From Onstottus_B arcticum (lineage in GTDB: Bacteria > Acidobacteriota > Blastocatellia > UBA7656): a stretch of DNA of 64,000 nt. The notes under the pieces were generated by a model. It saw only the letters and a list, made by a program, of their open reading frames with translations. It had not been told where the DNA came from and did no database searches. Shown here piece after piece: positions 24,654-33,707 of this stretch. Within the stretch, counting starts at the first letter, position 1. The number at the start of each line of letters is the position of its first letter. The position numbers were made by a program, and so were the translations under genes. Location: NCBI GenBank assembly GCA_038040485.1, contig JBBPIE010000014.1, positions 62,001-126,000 of the forward strand, in the 5' to 3' direction.

Positions 24654-27224
24654 TCAGGGCTCAAGCCCGACCTTGCGCAATAGTTCGACAAAGCGCGGTT
24701 CCCCGTGAAGGCTCTCAAAAGTCGATTCTTGTTTCAGGTTTAACAGCTCAATCTCGTGCGCTTGGTAAGCCTTGTCCAGCCAGTCGAGCGCGTGTTTCCG
24801 GTCTCCAAGAGCCGCGTGGATCTGAGCAATCGCGTACGGCACGACCTCTGGCCGTCCAGAGCTTTCTTCCAATATCTTCAGCGCCTCAGCCCTGTTGCCC
24901 CAGCTTGCGTGAATCCTCCCGATTCCCGCTCTGAGGTTGACCTGGACTACCGGGTTGTTCCCGATCAGCTCGATTATATTCCGGTATTCTTCTATCGCTT
25001 CCTGATACCTGCCGGTTCCTTCATACACCTGAGCCAGCACCGCGTGAGCTGTTGGGAACCCTGGATCCAGGTCGAGTGTCTTCTTAAGCTCTTGCTCGGC
25101 TTCTTCGTATTTGTGCGCAAGCACGAAGACCTGGGCGGGGCCCACATTTATGCTCGGCGACACAGGGTCGATCTCCTGCGCACGCCGGGCTTCCCGAATC
25201 GCTTCGTCGTGTCTGCCCCTTGTTCCCAGCAGTAGCGCATACCGGTAATGCGCAAAGGGAGAGTTCGGGTTCAGTTCGATTCCGCGTCTGTACTCTGCTT
25301 CAGCACCTTTCCAGTTCCAGTCGAGCCATTCGATCCAGCCCAGCGACGCGTGAGCCTCCCCCAGCGAGTCATCCAATCTGAGCGCTTCCATCGCGGCGCT
25401 CCTTGCTTCTGCGCTCTTGCCGATATAGCTGTCTGCCAGCCCGGCGTACGCAAGCGCATAGTTTGGGTCCTTCTGGATCGCCTGTTGGAACTGGTCGGCG
25501 GCCCTCGGAATGCTGTCCAGCGTCCACTTGCTCAAGTAGGCGCGGCCCTTCAGATAGAGTTGGTATGCTTCGGGATTGTCGGTACCGCGGCGGGCTAGTC
25601 GCTCTTTCTCCGAACCTGTAAGTTTTAGTCGCAGCTTCTCTGAGAGCGTCTGCGAGATTCTCTCCTCGAGCCCAAGCAGGTCCGACTCTCGCACTGCGTA
25701 CTGCCCGCCCCACAAAATCCGGTTGTCCGTTACGTCCACCAGCTCAGCACTTATCGACAGGTTCTCGCCGCGCAGCGCCACTCGTCCACTGAGCACCGCG
25801 CGAACCCCCAGTTTCCGTCCCACGGCTTGCGTATCAACAGCGCCGCTCTTGTATTTGAAGCTCGAGGCGCTGGCTATTACTTTCAGACTCTGCAGCCCGG
25901 CAAGTTTGCTAATGATGCGTTCAGGAATTCCTTCGCCGAGATACTCGAGTTTCGGATCGGTGCCATCGGTCGCGAATGCCAACACCGCGAGAGAGTCAAC
26001 GGGACCGACCGGCGTCCGATTGAGCAACACCCCGCCAGACACGGTAATAATCAACAGCGCCGCGGCTGCGAGCAGCCAGCGCACTGTTCGCGCCCGCTGA
26101 CTCTCGTTTGCGCGAGGACCGCCGATCAATTTTCTCGTTGCAACATCGTCTGCGTCGAGGCCCCTCAAGACGCCGGTCAGATCGCTTGCCATATCTCGCG
26201 CCGACTGATACCGACGCCCACGATCTTTTTCGAGGCACTTGCTGACTATGCGCTGAAGCTCTTCCGGGACTTCTGCGAAGCGCGCGAGCGGCGGCGGCTC
26301 GTGATCCAGTATTGCGGTAATGTTCTCCGCTGGGCTGTTAGCCGCGAACGGCCGGTGGCCGGTCAACATCTCATAGAGCACCACACCAAAGCTGAAAATG
26401 TCGGTGCGCGGATCAAGAGTTTCGTCGCGAAGCTGTTCTGGCGACATGTAGGGGACCGTTCCTGGAACGGTTCCAGGTTGCGTGAGCAAGGTCTGAGTTT
26501 GCGCTTCCGACTGCGCGCTCATTTCGCCACGCTCCAGCTTGGCCAGTCCGAAGTCCAAAACCTTAATCTGGCCGTGACGCGTGATCATTATGTTTTGCGG
26601 CTTGATGTCGCGGTGGACGATGCCGTGAGAGTGAGCCTCCGAAAGGGCAGCGGCAATCTGAATCGCCTTATCTAGCGATTCGGTCAGTTTCAGAGGACGG
26701 CCGTTGATCTCGGCCGCGAGTGTTTCGCCTTCGATGTATTGCATCACGATAAAGCTCTGACCCTGATGCTGGCCGACTTCGTGTATGGCGCAGACGTTCG
26801 GGTGATCGAGCTTCGCCGCTGCCTGCGCTTCCCGGATGAGCCTTGCCCTGGCTTGGTCATCGGTCTGTGATTTCAGCGACAGCAGCTTTATTGCGACCTT
26901 TCGGTCGAGGGTGTGGTCTTCAGCAAGATAAACCTCGCCCATCCCACCCGCCGCCAGCCGTGCGAGGATTCGGTACGAACCAACCTGCTGGCCAATGAGC
27001 TCAATTGCGTGGTCTTCAGCCATCTGCCTTGCCGCAACCCCGATCGCGGGCTCTTCGATGAAGGTCTTCGCCGGCTCATCGTAGCTGAGCAGCGACTCGA
27101 CTTCGCGGCGCAGCATTGCGTCTCCTGAGCATGCCTCATCCAGAAATGCAGGGCGTTCGGCAGGCTCGCGCTGCAGCGCTGCGTAATAGACACTTTCGAT
27201 ATGCTGCCACCGCTCCGGATTCAT
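24654..27224 (-). CDS. Ser/Thr protein kinase with TPR sensor region
   Basis: An 856-aa bacterial Hanks-type kinase. ATG 27224 (MNPERWQHIESVYYAAL) overlaps the sigma factor stop by 4 bases. An N-terminal region (1-80) typical of acidobacterial kinases precedes the kinase domain (about 85-350): AAGGMGEVYLAED, VAIKLL, VHRDIKPQNIMI, LDFGLAK, MSPEQLRDETLD. One transmembrane helix (WLLAAAALLIITVSGGVLL) follows near 380-400. The outside part has a TolB/FlgO-like fold (LAVLAFATDGTDPKLEYLGE) and several TPRs. All kinase catalytic residues are present. It is translationally coupled to the ECF sigma factor, so both probably act in one signalling pathway. Confidence 0.95.
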   Translation of the reverse strand: MNPERWQHIESVYYAALQREPAERPAFLDEACSGDAMLRREVESLLSYDEPAKTFIEEPAIGVAARQMAEDHAIELIGQQVGSYRILARLAAGGMGEVYLAEDHTLDRKVAIKLLSLKSQTDDQARARLIREAQAAAKLDHPNVCAIHEVGQHQGQSFIVMQYIEGETLAAEINGRPLKLTESLDKAIQIAAALSEAHSHGIVHRDIKPQNIMITRHGQIKVLDFGLAKLERGEMSAQSEAQTQTLLTQPGTVPGTVPYMSPEQLRDETLDPRTDIFSFGVVLYEMLTGHRPFAANSPAENITAILDHEPPPLARFAEVPEELQRIVSKCLEKDRGRRYQSARDMASDLTGVLRGLDADDVATRKLIGGPRANESQRARTVRWLLAAAALLIITVSGGVLLNRTPVGPVDSLAVLAFATDGTDPKLEYLGEGIPERIISKLAGLQSLKVIASASSFKYKSGAVDTQAVGRKLGVRAVLSGRVALRGENLSISAELVDVTDNRILWGGQYAVRESDLLGLEERISQTLSEKLRLKLTGSEKERLARRGTDNPEAYQLYLKGRAYLSKWTLDSIPRAADQFQQAIQKDPNYALAYAGLADSYIGKSAEARSAAMEALRLDDSLGEAHASLGWIEWLDWNWKGAEAEYRRGIELNPNSPFAHYRYALLLGTRGRHDEAIREARRAQEIDPVSPSINVGPAQVFVLAHKYEEAEQELKKTLDLDPGFPTAHAVLAQVYEGTGRYQEAIEEYRNIIELIGNNPVVQVNLRAGIGRIHASWGNRAEALKILEESSGRPEVVPYAIAQIHAALGDRKHALDWLDKAYQAHEIELLNLKQESTFESLHGEPRFVELLRKVGLEP

Positions 27225-27787
27225 CGCTTCTCGCTCAGCTCTCTCAGTAGCCACGATTTTGCCAGCCGCCAATCTCTCATCACCGTGTCTGGTGAAACCC
27301 CAAGCACCTCGGCCGTCTCTTCTACGCTCAGTCCGCCGAAAAACCGAAGCTCGACGACCCGGCTCTTGCGATGGTCGACCGCAGCTAGCACCGAAAGCGC
27401 TTCGTCCAGCGCGACGAGGTCCGGCTCACGCTCGTGGGCAATCGGCGGCGCTCCTTCCAGCGATACGCGCGTCATCTCTCCCCCGCGCTTCTGGGAGCGG
27501 CGCGCGCGCGCGTAGTCGACCAAAACGCGCCTCATCAACTGCGCCGAAATCGCGAAGAAGTGCGCGCGGTTATGCCACTGCACGCGACTGGAGTCAACCA
27601 GTCGAAGATAAGCCTCATTGACCAGCGCTGTGGTTTGCAGCGTATGGCCGACTCTCTCGCCGCTTATGTAGCGGTGCGCGAGGCGCCGCAGTTCGTCGTT
27701 GACAAGCGGGATCAGCTTGTCGAGCGCAGACTCATCCCCGTCGCTCCAGGCGACCAACAGTTGTGTGACTTGTTCAGCGGGGTGCAT
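27221..27787 (-). CDS. ECF-type RNA polymerase sigma factor
   Basis: A 188-aa ECF sigma factor of the acidobacterial/planctomycete type associated with kinases. Region 2 shows ELRRLAHRYISGERVGHTLQ and the -10 recognition stretch FFAISAQLMRRVLVDYARAR; region 4 shows VELRFFGGLSVEETAEVLGV followed by TVMRDWRLAKSWL, the helix-turn-helix. The stop overlaps the kinase start in ATGA. No anti-sigma gene is near, which suits the idea that the kinase regulates it. The promoters it recognises cannot be read from this window. Confidence 0.93.
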   Translation of the reverse strand: MHPAEQVTQLLVAWSDGDESALDKLIPLVNDELRRLAHRYISGERVGHTLQTTALVNEAYLRLVDSSRVQWHNRAHFFAISAQLMRRVLVDYARARRSQKRGGEMTRVSLEGAPPIAHEREPDLVALDEALSVLAAVDHRKSRVVELRFFGGLSVEETAEVLGVSPDTVMRDWRLAKSWLLRELSEKR

Positions 27788-27906
27788 TCACGTGTCTTCT
27801 CGACCGCCGGATTATACCACTTGCCCTAAAAGTCTTAGGTCGGCTTCAAGTTTTCCGGCATGGTTTACGCCTTCATGAGTGAGCAGGAAACCAAAGGAGT
27901 AAGAAC

Positions 27907-28311
27907 ATGAGCGAAACCACAGTACAGGAGATACTCAACCTGGAGGAGCAACTGAGACAGGCCGAGATGAGGGTCGACTCCGCGGCCCTAGACGCCTTCT
28001 TTGCAGATGAAATTATGGTCACTGCGCCGATGGGCATAGTCGTCGACAAGTCGGCGGTGATGTCTGAAGTGAAGCGGGCCACGAAGGTAACGATCGAGAG
28101 GTATGACAAAAAAGACATCAACGTGCGGGCCTTCGATGATACGGCGGTGACCAGTTACCGCGTGAAAGCTAGAGCGCGCTCCGACGAAGGTCAGGTCGAT
28201 CGCGAGTTCCAAATGAGCAACGTTTGGCTTAAACGACAGGGGCGCTGGCAGGTCGTCGCACGCCATACCGCGGCGATCGAACAACCTAAAGTTGAGCAGC
28301 GCACGGCCTGA
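27907..28311 (+). CDS. DUF4440/NTF2-like protein
   Basis: A 134-aa NTF2-fold protein of the DUF4440 type. AAGGAG lies 10 bases before ATG 27907. Typical pattern: LEEQLRQAEMRVDSAALDAFFADEIMV in the first helix and strand, then YDKKDINVRAFDDTAVTSYRV and WLKRQGRWQVVARHTAAI at the end. No signal peptide. The fold often binds small hydrophobic ligands; function unknown. It diverges from the sigma factor gene. Confidence 0.9.
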   Translation: MSETTVQEILNLEEQLRQAEMRVDSAALDAFFADEIMVTAPMGIVVDKSAVMSEVKRATKVTIERYDKKDINVRAFDDTAVTSYRVKARARSDEGQVDREFQMSNVWLKRQGRWQVVARHTAAIEQPKVEQRTA

Positions 28312-28460
28312 CACTGCGTGTGCTTCGCGCACCAATCGGGAGCACTTGCGCGCAGCCCCTCCTTGAGGTCCAGGTTGGTTGGATCAGATCTTCGGGAGCA
28401 GACCTTCCAGTGGTCCAAGCCTCCTCGCACGCTTCCTTGTTCGGCTCGTACTGCTGTGAT

Positions 28461-28580
28461 CTGTTCTGCAACCGCGAGTCGATAACACCGACGCGCTCGG
28501 TTACGGGATGGGTGACAAGCTCGACGGTTCTTCGACAACAGCCCGGTGTTCCGGCTCAAACCTGAAGCTTCGACAAAAGA
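28461..28580 (+). pseudogene. Relic of M14 peptidase C-terminus
   Basis: From 28461 one frame reads SVLQPRVDNTDALGYGMGDK, closely matching the M14 peptidase at 21787-24630 (SVLQVRVDNTNPLAYGLSEK). At about 28527 one base is missing, after which a second frame continues FDNSPVFRLKPEASTK against FDNSPVFRLKPEASIK. At DNA level, 28530-28575 matches 24351-24395 almost base for base. The upstream frame is closed by a stop. So this is a decayed fragment of a paralogous or duplicated M14 gene, not a functional gene. The surrounding 361-bp gap (28312-28672) shows no other gene. Confidence 0.8.
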
Positions 28581-28672
28581 ACCTCATCACCCTTGAGGGT
28601 TGGAGTATCGCTCTCGGCTGTACTCGGAGCCCGCCTTGTCTTATCCTTCGATTCTGCATCGGGAGAACCCTT

Positions 28673-29413
28673 ATGACCATGAAACGCAGTGCCGGATATG
28701 TGCTTGTCATTCTCTTCTGTGTGTTCACCTCTGGCTGCTTCAGCATCGAACAGGAAATCTTCTTGAACGCCGATGGCAGCGGCCAACTGGTCATGTTTAT
28801 TTCTCTGCCCGATCTTCCGGAGAAGATGACGTCAGCCGAGGCAGGTTCGAAGAAGGACCCCGCTGCTACGATGGCCGACTTCAAGGAAGAACTGACAACC
28901 GCGCTTCCTCCGACGATCAAGCTGGTAGAAGCAAAGGATGTAAAACAGAACGGCGTTCAAAGCATCTACGTCGTCTTTCAGTTCAAGCAACTGCGCGACG
29001 TGCAACGAGTGCTCGCAAATTTTGGGAAGACGAGCCTCAAAGATAACGACATGGGCTCCGCGCCGCAGTGGACGCTGAGCCTCGTCAAAGAGGCCGGCCA
29101 GACACTCTACAACCAAAAGTTCCTCGTCGACGTCGATGCTAAAGCCGAGGCCAAGACGTCAGTAAAAATCAATGGCAAGGAGCAAGTTAAGAAACCCAGC
29201 CCGGAAGAGGACAAGGCTTCAAAGGATATGGAAGAGCAGTTGAAGCCGTTGTTGCTTTCGATCGTGCGAATGCGTTTTGTGCTGCACGCTCCGGCTCCGA
29301 TTACCAGCAGTAATGCGGACATTGTGTTGAACGAGAAGACAGCCGTTTGGAACTGCTCGCTGGCGGCATTCGCAAAACAGAAGAGGCCGATCGAGATGAA
29401 GGCGAGCTTCTAG
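28673..29413 (+). CDS. Putative lipoprotein, 246 aa
   Basis: A predicted lipoprotein: ATG 28673 (MTMKRSAGYVLVILFCVFT) has GGGAGAA upstream, and the hydrophobic signal ends in the lipobox-like SGC. After the Cys the sequence runs FSIEQEIFLNADGSGQLVMF, a beta-rich opening seen in DUF-type lipoproteins of Acidobacteria and Verrucomicrobia. The middle has a charged Lys/Glu-rich stretch (KPSPEEDKASKDMEEQLKP) and the end returns to strands (MRFVLHAPAPITSSN). No enzyme motif. Probably outer- or inner-membrane anchored; function unknown. Confidence 0.82.
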   Translation: MTMKRSAGYVLVILFCVFTSGCFSIEQEIFLNADGSGQLVMFISLPDLPEKMTSAEAGSKKDPAATMADFKEELTTALPPTIKLVEAKDVKQNGVQSIYVVFQFKQLRDVQRVLANFGKTSLKDNDMGSAPQWTLSLVKEAGQTLYNQKFLVDVDAKAEAKTSVKINGKEQVKKPSPEEDKASKDMEEQLKPLLLSIVRMRFVLHAPAPITSSNADIVLNEKTAVWNCSLAAFAKQKRPIEMKASF

Positions 29414-29460
29414 CAGACGATCCATCGGGGCGACACCGACGTGGCGACTGAGGATAGGAG

Positions 29461-29554
29461 TTCACCACCAAGACACAAAGGCACGAAGCTGCACCAAGGC
29501 AGTGAAATGCCTGAGTTGTTGACTTGGTGCTCCCTTCGAGCCTTCGGGGCATAG
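29461..29554. repeat. Degenerate palindromic repeat (CCACCAAGACACAAAGGCAC type)
   Basis: The left half contains CACCAAGACACAAAGGCACG and the right half a worn complement (CTTGGTGCTCCCTTCGAGCC). It lies in the 267-base gap between convergent genes (lipoprotein and pirin), otherwise empty. The words recall family A but the pairing is incomplete. Confidence 0.4.
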
Positions 29555-29680
29555 TGGCGATGAATTGGTTTTCAGCAGCCTGCTAGAGGATTCATAGCTG
29601 GATTCGCGATCACTGCGAACCGCTTCCAAACAAGGCTCGCGTCAATTTCAGGGTAGGCCGCGCTTGTTCGCACCTTCTCC

Positions 29681-30550
29681 TCAAGACTTCTCCGACCAAA
29701 CAAACGTGCCCGCTCGAAGATCACTCAGCGCTCGCTCGATCTCCTGTTTCGTGTTCATAACGAACGGACCGTATCGGGCGATCGGTTCAAGCAACGGCTT
29801 GCCGGAGATCAACAGGAACCGGACCGGCTCCGCGCTGGTTGCGACGCGTACGTAGTCACCGTCTCCCAAAACGACGAGCCTTGTTTGCGCAACTGTTTCG
29901 CCCGAGCCGCCGACATCTCCGCCAAACCGCGCGCGGCCGCGGAAGACGTAGGCGAACGCATTGTGGCCACGAGTGATCTGATGCCGGAACTCGGTGTCCG
30001 GCGGAACCAGCACGTCCATGTAGACAGGGTCCGCGGCAATTCCGGTAACCGGGCCTGTCGCCGCGCCGACTGAGCCCGCGATGATCCGTATCGTCGAGCC
30101 GTCAACTTCGGTCTCCGTGATCTGGTCCGCGCTTAGGCCAAGATAGCGCGGCCTGCTCATCTTGAGTTTGGCGGGCAGATTGACCCAGAGTTGAAACCCA
30201 TCGATCCCTTCCGGCCGCACTTGCGGCATCTCTTCGTGCAAGATCCCGCCTCCGGCGCTCATCCACTGAAGGTCTCCGGCTCGGATGCTTCCCGAATTGC
30301 CAACCGTGTCCCGATGATGGATCTCACCCGTCAGCAGGTAAGTGACCGTTTCGATGCCCCGATGAGGGTGCATAGGAAATCCGGCCTCGTAGTCCGCCGC
30401 GTCGCGCGAGGAAAAGTGATCGAGCAAAAGAAACGGATCCAGGTAATTCAAAGTCTCGGTTCCGATACTCCTTCTCAGCCTCACGCCGGCCCCTTCCATC
30501 ACCTCTTGTGGCTCGACGATCTTGGCAACCTGTCTTGGCAATAAACTCAT
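29681..30550 (-). CDS. Pirin family protein
   Basis: A 289-aa bicupin pirin. The metal-binding residues lie in the N-terminal cupin: MHPHRGIETVTYLLTGEIHH with two His, and GGGILHEEM with the third His and a Glu. The C-terminal cupin is degenerate, as usual. I take ATG 30550 (MSLLPRQVAK) because AGGAG is 6 bases upstream; the ATG at 30556 touches the ribosome site. Some pirins have quercetin dioxygenase activity and others are redox-sensing regulators; which applies is unknown. Confidence 0.92.
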   Translation of the reverse strand: MSLLPRQVAKIVEPQEVMEGAGVRLRRSIGTETLNYLDPFLLLDHFSSRDAADYEAGFPMHPHRGIETVTYLLTGEIHHRDTVGNSGSIRAGDLQWMSAGGGILHEEMPQVRPEGIDGFQLWVNLPAKLKMSRPRYLGLSADQITETEVDGSTIRIIAGSVGAATGPVTGIAADPVYMDVLVPPDTEFRHQITRGHNAFAYVFRGRARFGGDVGGSGETVAQTRLVVLGDGDYVRVATSAEPVRFLLISGKPLLEPIARYGPFVMNTKQEIERALSDLRAGTFVWSEKS

Positions 30551-30845
30551 GGTCATCTCCTCTTGGTGCGTCCATCTCAGTATAGCTTCATCTTCAAGCG
30601 GTCTCCCATAGACTAGCGGTTGCGGATGCGCGTCAGCTCTTCGCGTCCGAGTGTGAGCTGACCGCGTAGCGGCCAGCGCAAGTGGCCGGCTTCCTTAGGC
30701 TGCCGGCTGCCGTGCGCAAAGAGTCGATGCGCACGCGCCTGCTGTTGGCACGTTGACAGACAAAGTACCGGTTGGGTAAGCTTCTCGACTTGAAGCTGGG
30801 CACAGATTCCCGACAGTAAGGTCAATAAGCAATTCGGAGGAATGA

Positions 30846-31052
30846 GTGGCAAGAGTACAGGTTCACGACAATGAGAGCATCGAGAGCGCAATCCGGCGCT
30901 TTAAGCGGCAAGTCGCCCGCGAAGGCATCATCACCGATACGAAGAAGCACGCGTTTTATCTCAAGCCGGGCGAACGCCGCCGCTTGAAATCGCAAGTCGC
31001 TCGCCGCCGCGCGCGTAAGAGCCTGCGCAAGCGTGTTACCCACGACGAGTAG
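30846..31052 (+). CDS. rpsU: 30S ribosomal protein S21
   Basis: A 68-aa small-subunit protein, complete: VHDNESIESAIRRFKRQVAR, then KKHAFYLKPGERRRLKS and an Arg/Lys-rich tail. The start is GTG 30846 with CGGAGG 5 bases upstream. It stands alone, without the dnaG/rpoD neighbours of the enterobacterial operon, and its stop codon touches a compound repeat. S21 binds near the platform and helps translation initiation. Confidence 0.96.
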   Translation: MARVQVHDNESIESAIRRFKRQVAREGIITDTKKHAFYLKPGERRRLKSQVARRRARKSLRKRVTHDE

Positions 31053-31176
31053 AGGTCAGAGATCAGAAATCAGAGGTCAGAAGTAGCATAGACTTTAGTC
31101 TGTGTCTGCGACCCCGAGAAGATAGACCTCCACAGACACAGACTAAAGTCTATGCTACTTCTGACCTCTGACCTCT
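31051..31176. repeat. Compound hairpin: heptamer repeat (AGAGGTC) enclosing family C palindrome
   Basis: The outer arms are heptamers: AGAGGTC, AGAGATC, AGAAATC, AGAGGTC from 31051, and the complementary CTGACCTCTGACCTCT to 31176. Inside lies a family C copy whose arms (GTAGCATAGACTTTAGTCTG and its complement) are at 31084-31157. It starts inside the rpsU stop codon and ends 4 bases before the HEAT-protein stop, so it fills the space between convergent genes. Confidence 0.88.
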
Positions 31177-31180
31177 CTCC

Positions 31181-31978
31181 CTACAACTTTTCCTGGCTGG
31201 GCGAGGCGTTCAATCGGTTGAGCGCCTCTTTGATTTGAGATCGACTCTCCTCATCACGCTCGTTTGCAATCGTCTCATTGAGCGCAGCCACAGCCCGCTT
31301 GTCTCCGAGGTCTGCAAGCGCGATCGCCGCCGCAACTCTCACCGTCTTGTGGTCGTCTTTCAACGCCTGAATCAGCGGGTCGATGGCCCGACGGTCGCGC
31401 AGGTCTCCGAGCGCCGCAGCGACCGCAGCTCGAACGTCCGGCGCCTGATCCCTTATCATCGGCAACAAGACGGGCACTGCCCGAGGGTCTTTGAGCACGC
31501 CCAGCCCAAATGCCGCAGCCGAGCTTACGCTCGAATTCGTGTCCTTCAATGCCGCGATCAACGGATCTACAGCTCGTGGGTCAGCCAACAAACCGAGCAC
31601 TCGCGCCGCCGCGCTTCGGGCAAACGCGACCTCGTCGGACAACATCGCGATCAACGGCTCGACCGCGCGCTTGTCACCAAGCTGGCCGATCGCGTTTGCA
31701 GCCGCCGCCCGAAGGTCAGGATCGGGATCCTTAAGCGCTCCGATAAGCGGCTCGACCGCGCGCGGGTCTTCGGTATCGGTAAGCGCTTCGATCGCTTCGC
31801 GGCGGTCGGAGGCCGATTGGCTCTTGAGCTTATCGAGAAGACGCGAGAACTCATCGCCCTTCTGAGGCGCCGGGGACTTGGAAACTGGAGATTGAGGAAG
31901 TGGCGAAGACCCGCTGGCAGCCGAAGCTCCAAGCGTCAGCAACAACATGAAAGAAACTATGCTCAAACGTAGCTTCAT
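31181..31978 (-). CDS. HEAT-repeat protein, secreted
   Basis: A 265-aa protein with a signal peptide (LRLSIVSFMLLLTLGASAAS) followed by about six PBS-lyase-type HEAT repeats of 31 residues, for example DPRAVEPLIGALKDPDPDLR, DKRAVEPLIAMLSDEVAFAR and DPRAVDPLIAALKDTNSSV. These form a right-handed superhelix that binds proteins. No enzymatic part. It may be periplasmic. The related HEAT-cyclophilin gene at 54264-56435 uses the same repeat style. Confidence 0.9.
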   Translation of the reverse strand: MKLRLSIVSFMLLLTLGASAASGSSPLPQSPVSKSPAPQKGDEFSRLLDKLKSQSASDRREAIEALTDTEDPRAVEPLIGALKDPDPDLRAAAANAIGQLGDKRAVEPLIAMLSDEVAFARSAAARVLGLLADPRAVDPLIAALKDTNSSVSSAAAFGLGVLKDPRAVPVLLPMIRDQAPDVRAAVAAALGDLRDRRAIDPLIQALKDDHKTVRVAAAIALADLGDKRAVAALNETIANERDEESRSQIKEALNRLNASPSQEKL

Positions 31979-32069
31979 AAACTGGGGGCTCGCGATGGAA
32001 GCGTTCTCTTCGTTATTGGCTCCTGAGTGTTCCTCGGTTGAGGTTAGCCAAACCCCGCGATGATTCTCG

Positions 32070-33248
32070 TCATCGCACCAATTCGCCGAGAAAGCTTTTG
32101 CCGGCTTGCAGCTCCAACCCGAAGTTGTCAGCCACGGTTTGCCCGATGTCCGCCAGCGAAGACCTTATCCCCAAATCGACGCCTGCCTGCGAGCGGCGGC
32201 CCCACGCAAGGACCGGCACGTACTCGCGCGTGTGATCCGTCGAAACATCTCCAGGGTCGCAGCCGTGATCCGCGCTTATCATCAACAAATCGTCGTCGCG
32301 CATCGCCCGCTGTATCTCCGGCAGCCGCACGTCGAACTCTTCAAGCGCCCGAGCGTAGCCCTCGACATCGTTCCGATGACCGTAAAGCATGTCAAAGTCT
32401 ACAAGGTTGGTGAAGATCAAACCTCGAGGTGTCGTTTCGAGCGCGTGCAACGTCTGATCCACGCTAGCGTTGTTGTTGCCGGCCTTCAACTCTTCGGTCG
32501 TGCCTCGATGACAGAAGATAGATCCGATCTTGCCTACCGCCGTCACCGCAAGCCCCGCAGCCTTCACTCGATCCAGCAGCGTGTCTTCGGGTGGATCGAT
32601 CGCGTAGTCCTGGCGCGCTTCGGTGCGGCGGAAGCTGCCGGGCTCGCCGATGAAGGGCCGAGCGATGACTCGTCCTACTTCATCCTCTCCGACAAGCATT
32701 TCCCGTGCTAGCTTGCACCATTCGTAAAGCTGTTCGAGCGGGACAACCTGTTCGTGCGCAGCTATCTGAAACACGCTGTCGGCCGACGTGTAGACGATCG
32801 GTCGTCCGGTTCGCACGTGCTCCTCGCCAAGTTCCTTGATGACCTCGGTGCCCGAAGCGGGTTTGTTTCCAAGGACCTTGCGGCCGATCGCGCGCTCGAA
32901 CGGCTCGATCACTCGCGGCGGAAAACCCTTCGGATAGGTGGGAAACGGGCGGGCGGTGATGATGCCGCTCATCTCCCAGTGACCGGTCGTGGTGTCCTTC
33001 CCGCTCGACGACGTAGCCGCCTTCCCAAAGACACCGCTTGGGTTCTCGACTGGATCGACGGGCAAGCGCCTTATGTTGGCGAGCCCGATCTCCTGCAAAT
33101 TAGGAATCAGAACCTTTCGCGAACCCAGCGCGTGCCCGAGCGTGTCCGAACCTGCGTCTCCGTAGTCAGCCGCGTCGGGCATCTCGCCGATGCCAACGCT
33201 GTCGAGCACGACAAGCACGATTCGGTTGAAAGGGCTCTTCGAGGTCAT
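32070..33248 (-). CDS. deoB: Phosphopentomutase
   Basis: Interconverts ribose-1-phosphate and ribose-5-phosphate (and the deoxy forms) in nucleoside salvage. The alkaline phosphatase-fold metal site is present: VLDSVGIGEMPDA near the N-terminus, TTTGHWEMSG, and the C-terminal MISADHGCDPG with YVPVLAWG. Length 392 aa is typical for deoB. ATG 33248 is preceded by CGGAG. No salvage phosphorylase gene is adjacent in this window. Confidence 0.95.
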   Translation of the reverse strand: MTSKSPFNRIVLVVLDSVGIGEMPDAADYGDAGSDTLGHALGSRKVLIPNLQEIGLANIRRLPVDPVENPSGVFGKAATSSSGKDTTTGHWEMSGIITARPFPTYPKGFPPRVIEPFERAIGRKVLGNKPASGTEVIKELGEEHVRTGRPIVYTSADSVFQIAAHEQVVPLEQLYEWCKLAREMLVGEDEVGRVIARPFIGEPGSFRRTEARQDYAIDPPEDTLLDRVKAAGLAVTAVGKIGSIFCHRGTTEELKAGNNNASVDQTLHALETTPRGLIFTNLVDFDMLYGHRNDVEGYARALEEFDVRLPEIQRAMRDDDLLMISADHGCDPGDVSTDHTREYVPVLAWGRRSQAGVDLGIRSSLADIGQTVADNFGLELQAGKSFLGELVR

Positions 33249-33707
33249 CGATCGATCTCCGGTGCGATTCTAAGTCCGCGCGAACGAATTATCAAACGGC
33301 CCTCTTGGGCAGGGCTGCGCGATTCGCCTGTCCGCTCGCAATCATCGAAGAACGTCCGCCAGCGGGAGTTCTCCGGGCGTGGCCTACCGCACAATGAGTG
33401 ACGGTAGCGTTGACACCCGTCGATGCTCGGCGTAGACTGCCGCCGTTGTCGAGCTTCACTCGGCGGTTTTTGCTCCAATATCAGTCACAATCATGAAGCG
33501 CGGAGATGCCCAGCAGCTCCACCGGCTTGAGTCTGGCGAGATCTTGTGAGGAAGGGCGGTCCCTTTCCGGATTCGCGCAGTCGGGCGCGAAGTCGGTCCG
33601 TCAAATGTTGTTGGATACACCATCCACAAATCAATTCCGAAGGGCTGGCGGGCAAGTCTCCAGCCGCCGCTCCGTCGGAACAGCTCAAAAGGCGAAAGGA
33701 ATCGCAT
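33249..33707. other. 459-bp intergenic region with no gene found
   Basis: Lies between the divergent deoB and cupredoxin genes. Both strands are broken by stops or show no coding pattern. A possible weak hairpin (CCGCCG at 33440, CGGCGG at 33461, then five T) is present but follows no plus-strand gene. Promoters for both genes must lie here, but I could not place a convincing -35/-10 pair. Confidence 0.6.

Noticed and set aside
25827..26675. 282-codon plus-strand open frame
   Set aside because: Shadow of the kinase gene; no recognisable domain.
33440..33471. Rho-independent terminator
   Set aside because: Short 6-bp stem with a 15-base loop and five T, with no plus-strand gene upstream; too weak to report as a terminator.
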